Below, one piece after another: positions 1 to 6,100 of a stretch of 7,974 nt of DNA. Numbering within the stretch: the first letter of the stretch is position 1; every line of letters begins with the position of its first letter. The translations under genes and the position numbers were made by a program. This DNA is from Methanomicrobiales archaeon (lineage in GTDB: Archaea > Halobacteriota > Methanomicrobia > Methanomicrobiales > Methanospirillaceae): the NCBI GenBank assembly GCA_012520015.1, contig JAAYPD010000325.1:1-7974 (forward strand). The letters are read 5' to 3'. Below the pieces are notes generated by a model. It was not told where the DNA came from, made no database searches, and saw only the letters and a program-made list of their open reading frames with translations.

Positions 1-1
1 C

Positions 2-1099
2 AACCCCACGATTCCATATAAAACACGCGGGAATGCTGCTATCTCTTTATGCATACTTGGGGATCCTGAACATGCCTTCATCCTTGCATGTGATCTTGTA
101 GAAAGATACTCTGCGTTCTCTTGTGATAACACCAATCCCGGGGTCGTGGTGAGTATAGAAAAGCCTCCATCCGCCTTTTACCGGAAGGCCGTTCAGGGCC
201 ACTGTCATATCGATGAAGCCATAAGCCTTCTCAATCGTCATGCCGTTCATTTCAAAGGTTATAAACTTGGACGTGGTCTCATCGGGGCAACCGCAGCCAT
301 TTCCAGTGTCTTTCCCGATCATACATGGGAATATCTTATGTACCGGCAGGCTGACAGGCTGCATCTTCCAAGGGATGTGGATGCGGAAAGTCTCAGGCAC
401 TCTGAAGAACTGACAACGCCCCATACCTGGGACACCTGGGATTACGATCTAAAAGGCCCTGTCTGTATTCCTCACACGCAGGACCCGGTGCTATATGGTA
501 TAAGGGGTGATTCTCCTTTCATGGTCGCAAAAGCAGCCTCGGTGGTAAGATCAGAACCTGCGGGCATGAAACGGATCTGGATGACAAACCAGGGGACAGA
601 TGCACACCTGGTCCCTTACGATCATGGTCAGATGCATGAGGGGATATCATACCTTGTCAGGGGCATTGTAAAAGAGATACCTGCGACCGGTAAGGGCGGG
701 CATGTCTCATTTCCATTAGAGAGATTCGGTCATTTAATCTCCTGCATGGCCTTTGAACCGACGAAGAAATTCCGTGACATTATCCGGTCCTTAAGGCCTG
801 GAGATGAGATTCTTGCCGCGGGAAGTTTCCTCAAAAACACCCTGAACCTTGAGAAGATCTATGTATTCTCAGCAGAACCTTTTCTCTCAATTCAGGCACC
901 ATTATGCCAGGCATGCCAAAAACGCATGACCAGTGCAGGGTCAGGGAAAGGGTATAAGTGTCGCCGGTGTGGTGCCCGAAAGGCAGAACCTGAGGTGATC
1001 AAGGAGCAAAGATCCATCTCACCCGGATGGTATGAGGTTCCACCAGGAGCCAGGCGCCATCTCTCGCGCCCGTCTGCACGAGGCCATGTAAAACCCTGA
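2..1099 (+). CDS. tiaS: tRNA(Ile2) 2-agmatinylcytidine synthetase TiaS, 5' end outside window
   Basis: TiaS uses ATP and agmatine to convert C34 of the CAU anticodon of tRNA-Ile2 to agmatidine, so that the tRNA reads AUA and is charged with Ile. The frame is open from base 2 with no stop, and the first residues (PYKTRGNAA) already match the conserved N-terminal catalytic region. The GTG at 146 is therefore internal, and the true start lies left of the window. About 365 residues are present; the family is usually about 420-440, so roughly 60 are missing. A C-terminal zinc ribbon has two CxxC pairs with codons at 905, 914, 959 and 968. It is followed by the family-like tail GWYEVPPGARRHL, ending in TGA. 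The OB-fold expected before the zinc ribbon is likely in the region around bases 780-880 but was not resolved by eye. The downstream neighbour, deoxyhypusine synthase, also modifies the translation machinery. Confidence 0.93.
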   Translation, partial: NPTIPYKTRGNAAISLCILGDPEHAFILACDLVERYSAFSCDNTNPGVVVSIEKPPSAFYRKAVQGHCHIDEAISLLNRHAVHFKGYKLGRGLIGATAAISSVFPDHTWEYLMYRQADRLHLPRDVDAESLRHSEELTTPHTWDTWDYDLKGPVCIPHTQDPVLYGIRGDSPFMVAKAASVVRSEPAGMKRIWMTNQGTDAHLVPYDHGQMHEGISYLVRGIVKEIPATGKGGHVSFPLERFGHLISCMAFEPTKKFRDIIRSLRPGDEILAAGSFLKNTLNLEKIYVFSAEPFLSIQAPLCQACQKRMTSAGSGKGYKCRRCGARKAEPEVIKEQRSISPGWYEVPPGARRHLSRPSARGHVKP

Positions 1100-1103
1100 A
1101 AAA

Positions 1104-1115
1104 TTTACTATATAC
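1104..1115 (+). promoter_or_regulatory. Putative TATA box for the dys-pyrF unit
   Basis: The element TTTACTATATAC lies just after the tiaS stop in an A/T-rich gap. Archaeal transcription usually starts about 25 bases after the TATA centre, which predicts a start near 1135. The leader would then be about 30 bases and would include the GGGAG at 1138-1142. This is inferred from position and consensus only. Confidence 0.5.
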
Positions 1116-1163
1116 GATATTTTCGCGTCAGGTACTTGGGAGCTGAAAACCCATGACTATTGT

Positions 1164-2084
1164 ATGGAATGTGATGTGCCGGTCCAACAGATCCACATAA
1201 AACCTGAAATGACGATATCAGGCCTCATCAGCGCCATGGAAAGGGCAGGGGCTTACAATGGAGGAGCTCTTACACGGGCAGTGCAGATAGCCGGTACAAT
1301 GTTCAGGGAAGAGGGTGTCACCCGCTTTTTTGGCCTTGCCGGAGCGATGGTCCCGGCAGGAATGGGAGGAATCGTCTCTGACCTGATGGAAGCCGGGTAT
1401 ATTGATGTCCTGGTCTCCACCGGGGCCAACCTGACCCACGACGTAATTGAAGCGATCGGTTGTCATCATTTCCGCGGAACTGATAAATGCAATGATATCG
1501 AACTGCGCCATGATGAGATAAACCGCATATACGATGTTTACCTGCCCAACGAGTCATTTGTTGAGTTTGAAGGGTTTATGCAGGAAGTCCTCTCAAAAAT
1601 TCCTGATAAATCGGTCATCTCCATCTCTGATCTCCTGGCCCATATAGGTTCAAACCTGAAGTCAGGAATCCTTGCAACGGCGGCCAGGAAAAAGATCCCT
1701 ATCTTCTGTCCAGCTATACAGGACTCAATGATAGGCCTTCAGTTCTGGTTGTACAGGCAGACTCATGGGATTGTTGTTGATGCATTTGGCGACATGGACA
1801 GGCTCATGGATATCTGTTTTTCAGCTGAGAAGGCTGGAGCGTTCCTTGTTGGAGGAGGGGTTCCGAAAAACTATATCCTTCAGAGTATGTTGATGACCTC
1901 CATGGGATTTTCCTATGCGGTGCAACTGACCGGAGATCGTCCTGACCTGGGAGGGCTGTCAGGGGCCACTCTTGATGAGGCAAGATCATGGGGAAAGGTC
2001 GATGAAGATGCACAAACCGCCACGGTTTATGGGGATGCAACGATTACATTCCCTCTCATCATGGCAGCGGTCATGGGCAGGTAA
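1164..2084 (+). CDS. dys: Deoxyhypusine synthase (aIF5A lysine modification)
   Basis: This NAD-dependent enzyme transfers an aminobutyl group from a polyamine to a lysine of translation factor aIF5A, the first step to hypusine. The 306-residue length fits archaeal members. The signature SWGK is present, with the catalytic lysine at K278, W276 before it and E272 upstream. Other family blocks are STGANLTHD (residues 85-93), FCPAIQDSM (181-189) and VGGGVPKN (229-236). Against the human enzyme, recalled from memory, H288 aligns with N236, D243 with L192 and D316 with L265. The spermidine-binding set is therefore altered. The start is uncertain: ATG at 1164 has no clear ribosome site, GTG at 1176 is a possible alternative, and the GGGAG at 1138-1142 is better placed for an out-of-frame ATG at 1153. 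pyrF follows after 15 bases, so the two are probably co-transcribed. Confidence 0.92.
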   Translation: MECDVPVQQIHIKPEMTISGLISAMERAGAYNGGALTRAVQIAGTMFREEGVTRFFGLAGAMVPAGMGGIVSDLMEAGYIDVLVSTGANLTHDVIEAIGCHHFRGTDKCNDIELRHDEINRIYDVYLPNESFVEFEGFMQEVLSKIPDKSVISISDLLAHIGSNLKSGILATAARKKIPIFCPAIQDSMIGLQFWLYRQTHGIVVDAFGDMDRLMDICFSAEKAGAFLVGGGVPKNYILQSMLMTSMGFSYAVQLTGDRPDLGGLSGATLDEARSWGKVDEDAQTATVYGDATITFPLIMAAVMGR

Positions 2085-2099
2085 CTGGCAGGTGATTAA

Positions 2100-2741
2100 A
2101 TGACCGATCTGATACTTGCCCTTGATGTGACCGATCATGATGATGCTGTCTCCATCGCAAACCAGGCTGCGCCATATCTTGATGCAATAAAGATTGGATA
2201 CCCGCTTGTCCTTGCGGCAGGTCTTGGGGTTGCCGATGAATTATCAGCAGCAGGTCTTCCACTCATCGCAGATTTCAAGGTGGCTGATATCCCAAATACC
2301 AGCCGCCTCATCGCCGAGGAGGTCTTTTCCCATGGGTTTTCCGGGATAATCTGTCATGGATTTGTTGGCAGGGATTCTGTTCTTGCCTGCGTGGAGACGG
2401 CACATGATCATGGCGGGGAATGTTATGTCGTGACAGAGATGAGTCATCCCGGGGCAGTTGACTTCTTCCATGGTGGCACCGCTGAGCGGATCGCCACTCT
2501 TGTCTGTGAAACGGGGGCTGATGGAATAATCGCACCTGCAACAAGGCCTGAACGGACGCAGGTACTGCGCACTCTCATCGGGACGAAAAAAATTCTTTCT
2601 CCTGGTGTTGGTGCCCAGGGCGGTGATCCAGGGGCAATTGCTGGAATAGTAGATGGAATAATTGTCGGAAGGGCAATTTATGAGTCTTCAGATCCTGCCA
2701 GGGCTGCAAAGGAGTTCTCTCTCTTTCGCACTCATAAATGA
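2100..2741 (+). CDS. pyrF: Orotidine 5'-phosphate decarboxylase
   Basis: PyrF decarboxylates OMP to UMP, the last step of de novo pyrimidine synthesis, in the cytosol. The 213-residue protein is a TIM barrel of normal archaeal length. The catalytic signature DFKVADIPNT supplies D58, K60 and D63. Earlier blocks LALD (residues 6-9) and KIGYPL (31-36) hold the ribose-contacting Asp and Lys. The phosphate-binding blocks SPGVGAQGGD (167-176) and VGRAIY (189-194) are intact. The ribosome site AGGTGAT at 2090-2096 sits just before the ATG and supports the start. The gene follows dys by 15 bases and is likely in the same transcript. I see no metabolic link between the two, so the pairing may simply be local gene order. 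Confidence 0.96.
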   Translation: MTDLILALDVTDHDDAVSIANQAAPYLDAIKIGYPLVLAAGLGVADELSAAGLPLIADFKVADIPNTSRLIAEEVFSHGFSGIICHGFVGRDSVLACVETAHDHGGECYVVTEMSHPGAVDFFHGGTAERIATLVCETGADGIIAPATRPERTQVLRTLIGTKKILSPGVGAQGGDPGAIAGIVDGIIVGRAIYESSDPARAAKEFSLFRTHK

Positions 2742-2763
2742 GCGGGCAGGCCCCCTGGTCAAT

Positions 2764-2771
2764 AATTTATA
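2764..2771 (+). promoter_or_regulatory. Candidate TATA element after pyrF
   Basis: The element AATTTATA lies in the 180-base gap between pyrF and the zinc/glycyl-radical-like gene. A start about 25 bases downstream would fall near 2795, just before the ATG of the 37-codon ORF. It may drive that ORF and the two genes after it. A/T-rich gaps produce such elements by chance, so confidence is low. Confidence 0.35.
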
Positions 2772-2802
2772 GCGTACCGCTGCATGGCCTGGGATAAATA
2801 AA

Positions 2803-2916
2803 ATGAAGGTCATTTCAGGTCGTGCTACTACTCATTCACCGGCTATAAGCCAGCTATCTGCATTATCGCAGAAAGCTCTGCTATATACAATAATTAAGAG
2901 AAGGAAAGGTGAATAA
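2803..2916 (+). CDS. Possible 37-residue ORF ahead of the NrdD-like gene
   Basis: An open frame runs from ATG at 2803 to TAA at 2914-2916 and ends five bases before the next gene's ATG. The peptide is Ser/Thr-rich in the middle (around ATTHSPAIS) and basic near the end (IIKRRKGE). It has no recognisable domain or membrane segment, and I do not recognise it. There is no strong ribosome site upstream, but a TATA-like element at 2764-2771 would place transcription a few bases before the ATG, as in a near-leaderless archaeal message. Its last codons contain the ribosome site of the following gene, so it could act as a coupling leader. It could equally be a chance ORF. Confidence 0.2.
   Translation: MKVISGRATTHSPAISQLSALSQKALLYTIIKRRKGE
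2881..2888 (+). promoter_or_regulatory. Second candidate TATA element before the NrdD-like gene
   Basis: CTATATAC matches archaeal TATA consensus better than the element at 2764-2771. The predicted start, near 2910, would fall inside or just after the ribosome site at 2905-2912, so it would imply an almost leaderless message for the gene at 2922. The choice between the two elements cannot be made from sequence alone. Confidence 0.3.
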
Positions 2917-2921
2917 TTAGT

Positions 2922-3284
2922 ATGAACTGGACTGCGGAACAACTGTCACTGGCAGAGAAATACTCCTGCAAAGAGGAGATACCTGAGAGTGAACGGAGAT
3001 ATAAATGTCACACATGTCACCTGATCGTTGACGAGAGTCCCTGTCCTGTCTGCGGGGATGTTAACCCCGAGATCATGTGCCCGCTTGACAATTATGACTG
3101 CTCACACGAGATCGCCGCAACAATTGAGTACTGTCCGCTTTGTGGTGATCCGGTCTGTCCCGAATGCGGGTGCCATGATGTTGTCCAGATAAGCAGGGTA
3201 ACCGGGTACCTGCAGGACGTCTCCGGTTGGAATGCCGGAAAACAACAGGAGCTAAAAGATCGGCAGCGATACTCTGTCACATGA
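2922..3284 (+). CDS. Stand-alone zinc/glycyl-radical-like domain, NrdD C-terminus type
   Basis: This 120-residue cysteine-rich protein resembles only the C-terminal end of class III (anaerobic) ribonucleoside-triphosphate reductase. Two CxxC pairs (C29/C32, C41/C44) form a rubredoxin-like knuckle. A second set (C71/C74, C79/C82) is placed like the NrdD zinc site, directly before SRVTGYLQDVSGWN. In NrdD, the Gly of the equivalent (C/V/T)GYL motif carries the glycyl radical, which here would be G95. The rest, GKQQELKDRQRY, matches NrdD-type tails of archaea. The roughly 500-residue catalytic barrel and its active-site cysteines are absent, and the ORF is intact with its own ribosome site (AAAGGTGA, 2905-2912), so this is not debris from a longer gene. 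It overlaps cbiZ by ATGA. The function is unknown: it could be a separate radical subunit, a YfiD-like spare part, or a zinc protein without a radical. Confidence 0.75.
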   Translation: MNWTAEQLSLAEKYSCKEEIPESERRYKCHTCHLIVDESPCPVCGDVNPEIMCPLDNYDCSHEIAATIEYCPLCGDPVCPECGCHDVVQISRVTGYLQDVSGWNAGKQQELKDRQRYSVT

Positions 3285-4180
3285 GGTATTTCCTCAGGTC
3301 ATCCTCCCTAATCATAAGAGGGAAGTTTCGTGTATGCAGCTCTGGATCCAATGGTGGTATCAGGAACTGTACAACCCTGATTAATCACCAGGTTCCCCAT
3401 GATTTTTCGATGGATCCTGAAAGAGAATTAGAGCTTCTGGCATTATCTCTTGGTTTATCATATCCAGGTACAGCCGGTCTTCTGACCGCCGTTGATATGA
3501 ACACTCTCTGCATCCTATCCTGGGATAACCTGACTGTTTTCGTTACTGCAGGGATAACGCACCCTGACCAGGCAGATTCAGCTGTCTCTGATTCGGGCTA
3601 TACTCCTGGAACGATAAATATCATCGTGCTTGTGCAGGATTTTCATGACCAGGCCCTTGTGGACGCAGTAATTACTGTGACTGAGGCGAAAGCCCTGGCA
3701 CTTAGGGATGCCGGGTTTGATTTTGCCGGGACTGTAACTGATGCAGTTCTCATCGCATCGCAAGGGTCAGGCCCAATAAGGTATGCAGGGAGTGCAACCA
3801 GGATCGGACAGATGATCCACGAAGGTGTTTATGCAGGTGTTACAAAAGCGCTTCTCCGCCAGGCTGATACAAAAAAGAGAGGTCCGTCCTTTTTCATCAG
3901 GTCCGGAATGGGTGGGCCGCACTGGTTTTTGTGGGAAAAGGAACATTGCAAGTACTATCCCTGCCACTACGAAGGACAGTGCTGTGACTTCTGCTATTGT
4001 CCCCTTTATCCATGCCAGGACACAACTCTTGGTGACTGGATTGAAAAACCCGGCCGGTCTCCAGTCTGGGCATGTACCCGTTGTTTGTTAAATCACCACC
4101 CGCAGGTAACCCGGCACCTAATCAGGAATCCTGAAGCCTCATTACTGGAATTAAAGACATTATATTCCAGATATGTTTGA
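3281..4180 (+). CDS. cbiZ: Adenosylcobinamide amidohydrolase CbiZ with C-terminal cysteine-rich domain
   Basis: CbiZ hydrolyses the aminopropanol amide of adenosylcobinamide to give adenosylcobyric acid, letting archaea salvage incomplete or foreign corrinoids into B12 synthesis. The start is the ATG at 3281, which gives 299 residues and begins MRYFLRSSSLIIRGKF, the typical CbiZ opening. An in-frame ATG at 3227 would add 18 residues inside the previous gene and is not favoured. CbiZ blocks are NGGIRN (residues 24-29), TPGTINIIV (108-116), TVTEAKALALRD (132-143) and GTVTDAVLIAS (150-160). From about residue 213 a second domain follows: WxxEHCKYYPCHYEG, then CCDFCYCPLYPC and a WACTRC pair near 263-268, matching the archaeal cysteine-rich small domain often fused to CbiZ. 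Its role is not known to me, and metal binding is likely. The ATGA overlap and lack of a separate ribosome site imply coupling to the upstream gene. Confidence 0.9.
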   Translation: MRYFLRSSSLIIRGKFRVCSSGSNGGIRNCTTLINHQVPHDFSMDPERELELLALSLGLSYPGTAGLLTAVDMNTLCILSWDNLTVFVTAGITHPDQADSAVSDSGYTPGTINIIVLVQDFHDQALVDAVITVTEAKALALRDAGFDFAGTVTDAVLIASQGSGPIRYAGSATRIGQMIHEGVYAGVTKALLRQADTKKRGPSFFIRSGMGGPHWFLWEKEHCKYYPCHYEGQCCDFCYCPLYPCQDTTLGDWIEKPGRSPVWACTRCLLNHHPQVTRHLIRNPEASLLELKTLYSRYV

Positions 4181-4229
4181 TTCCAAGGTAATTTTCCGGT
4201 ATTTTCACTTTCACCCCGTGGGGATCTCT

Positions 4230-4239
4230 CTTTAAATAC
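4230..4239 (+). promoter_or_regulatory. Putative TATA box for rpa operon
   Basis: CTTTAAATAC is the clearest TATA-like element in the 90-base gap after cbiZ. A start about 25 bases downstream would fall near 4260, just before the GGAG ribosome site at 4262-4265 that precedes the rpa ATG. It suggests rpa is transcribed separately from cbiZ. Confidence 0.5.
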
Positions 4240-4270
4240 CCTTGTTGTTGACATTTCTTATGGAGATGAA

Positions 4271-6100
4271 ATGGAACTTAAAGAGATTGCAGACAGGATC
4301 TCCGAAAAATTTGCAGCAGCTGGTCATCCAATTGACCGTGCAAAGCTTGAGGAAAAGATCATCCGTTATGTCGAAGAATTTTCCGTCCCACCCACAGAGG
4401 CTGAACGGGCAATTACTGGTGATTATGCAAGGCAGTATGGAATGGAGATCCCGTCTCCAGGTTCATCCAGGCAGGATACAGGTAGTGTAAGCCTGATATC
4501 TGATATACAGGCAGAACAATGGGTAACGATCGAAGGCCAGGTCGTCACATTAATTCCGTCCAGATCCCCATCTGTGGCACAGAATGGTGTAATATCAGAT
4601 TCAAGCGGAGCAATCCGGTTTACTGTCTGGTCAAAGGCCAATGCCCCGGTTATGGAGCAGGGGAAATGGTACAGGGTAGAGTCCGCAGTTGCAGACGAGT
4701 ACAATGGTCAGGTAAGCCTTAAAATCCATTCTGGAACAACAATCACGGATATTTCCCCTGAATTGATCCCGGAGCCGGTGATAACGCCCATATCTGATAT
4801 AAAGCCTAAACAGTGGATAACTGTTGAAGGAAAGATAACGACCACTTTTCCGCCCAGGTCCCCTTCCATTGCGCAGACCGCGGTACTTGCAGATAATACC
4901 GGTACAGTCAGGGTAACTGTCTGGGCCTCTGCAAATGCAATGGAACTTGAGCAGGGACAATGGTACAGGCTTGAGCTTGTTGAGACCGATGAGTTCAATG
5001 GGCAGTTATCCATAAAAGTTCATTCAGGGACAAAGATAACTCCCCTGTCCCGCGATGAGATACCGCAGGTGGAAAAGACACCACTAAGTCAGGTCAGTCC
5101 TGGGATATTTACCGTGGAAGCGAAGGTTGTCGCCGTTGAGAGACCGGCAGTTGACCAGATTCTCCAGCGCGGGATACTTGCAGATGAGACAGGTGCCATA
5201 AAATTTGTAATAAGAAATACTCCTGGCGCAGCCCCCCTTGAGGAAAACCAGTGGTACGAAATTAGTGGGGCAGTCATCGACAGGTTCCGCGGTGCCCTGA
5301 GTTTACAGGTGCCACCTGGCAGTGCAAAACCAGTCATGGAAGATCGCAGCATCAGGCCAAATATCGTCCCCATCACACAGGTGGTCCCTGGAGTTGTCTG
5401 CCTGCGGGCAAAGATGTTCCAGGAATATGAAGGGACATCTGACCGCATACTCCAAAATGGTCTGCTTGGAGATGAAACAGGAACTATCAGGTTTATCATC
5501 TGGAAGGATGAAGACGCCATTCAGCTTGTGCCTGACATGGTTTATGGCATCTATTATGCTTCTGTTGACGAGTTCAACAACCGGTTATCAGTCAGCTTAA
5601 ACGGGGCAACCATCGTTCCTGATGAAAATGCCACAATTCATGTCAAACCTCCAAGCGAAGAGGTTAAAGGAGCGATGGTTCACCTCTCACCTGGTTCCGG
5701 CCTTATAAAGCGCTGCCCTGTCGAGGGATGTGGCAGGGTTCTTTCAAGACAGAACTACTGCCCAGTCCATGAAATTCAGCCAAATTATGTTTATGATCTA
5801 AGGATCAAGGGCTGGCTTGATGACGGGCAGAAGACTTATGATACTATCATATCCCGGGAAGGGGTTGAAGAGCTCACAGGACTCAGCCTTGCATCGGCGC
5901 AGGAGATGGCTGAGAACAACCCGCTTGGTCTTGATACGGTCTTTTACCACGTGAATGAACTGGTACTTGGCCGTTACCTGGTCTGCAGGGGAAAGACTTT
6001 TGATAACCGGCTGTTTGCCTATAACTGCGAATTTCGAAAATTTGATCCAGGAATGCATGCTGAACTGGTAAACCGTGCGGAGGGAGAAGCACATGAGTGA
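4271..6100 (+). CDS. rpa: Replication protein A, multi-OB single-stranded DNA binding protein
   Basis: RPA coats single-stranded DNA during replication, repair and recombination. The 609 residues begin with a helical segment (1-60) without an OB-fold. Four OB-like units then start near residues 76, 174, 272 and 368, each with a (D/N)xxGxxRxxxW-like strand and a WYR or similar block. Units 1 and 2 are about 54 percent identical by hand count. A zinc site, C482-x4-C487-x9-C497-x2-H500, follows and is embedded in a further region (about 465-595, with YDLRIKGWLDD and a helix-like stretch) that resembles the zinc-bearing C-terminal DNA-binding domain of eukaryotic RPA70. This is close in plan to the long single-chain RPA of Methanocaldococcus, not to the short RPA2/RPA3 of Methanosarcina. 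Ribosome site GGAG (4262-4265) supports the start. The last 8 bases overlap the RPA-associated gene. Confidence 0.9.
   Translation: MELKEIADRISEKFAAAGHPIDRAKLEEKIIRYVEEFSVPPTEAERAITGDYARQYGMEIPSPGSSRQDTGSVSLISDIQAEQWVTIEGQVVTLIPSRSPSVAQNGVISDSSGAIRFTVWSKANAPVMEQGKWYRVESAVADEYNGQVSLKIHSGTTITDISPELIPEPVITPISDIKPKQWITVEGKITTTFPPRSPSIAQTAVLADNTGTVRVTVWASANAMELEQGQWYRLELVETDEFNGQLSIKVHSGTKITPLSRDEIPQVEKTPLSQVSPGIFTVEAKVVAVERPAVDQILQRGILADETGAIKFVIRNTPGAAPLEENQWYEISGAVIDRFRGALSLQVPPGSAKPVMEDRSIRPNIVPITQVVPGVVCLRAKMFQEYEGTSDRILQNGLLGDETGTIRFIIWKDEDAIQLVPDMVYGIYYASVDEFNNRLSVSLNGATIVPDENATIHVKPPSEEVKGAMVHLSPGSGLIKRCPVEGCGRVLSRQNYCPVHEIQPNYVYDLRIKGWLDDGQKTYDTIISREGVEELTGLSLASAQEMAENNPLGLDTVFYHVNELVLGRYLVCRGKTFDNRLFAYNCEFRKFDPGMHAELVNRAEGEAHE
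4496..5065 (+). repeat. Tandem OB-fold duplication within rpa
   Basis: Two 92-residue units, encoded by 4496-4771 and 4790-5065, align without gaps at a 294-base spacing. By hand count about 50 of 92 residues are identical, including ISDI, RSPS, TVW, EQG, WYR and HSGT. The third and fourth OB units keep the same phase (96-98 residues apart) but are much more diverged. This points to a later duplication of one OB module. Confidence 0.8.

Noticed and set aside
146..148. GTG as the start of tiaS
   Set aside because: The frame is open to base 2 and the upstream residues (PYKTRGNAA) match the conserved TiaS region, so the gene begins outside the window.
2744..2757. CAGG-CCC-CCTG hairpin after pyrF as a terminator
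   Set aside because: The stem is only four base pairs and no T tract follows.
3227..3280. N-terminal extension of CbiZ from ATG 3227
   Set aside because: It lies wholly within the upstream gene and the added residues do not resemble CbiZ; the ATGA overlap start at 3281 gives the family-typical N-terminus.
3825..4091. 88-codon plus-strand open frame inside cbiZ
   Set aside because: It is a frame-shifted shadow of the cbiZ coding sequence, whose domain motifs are continuous in the main frame.
5089..5520. 143-codon open frame on the minus strand inside rpa
   Set aside because: It lies antisense to a well-supported OB-fold region and has no recognisable domain; long antisense frames are common by chance here.
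6075..6092. GTG 6075 as start of the RPA-associated gene
   Set aside because: It sits at the ribosome site itself; ATG 6093 has GGAGG at correct spacing.
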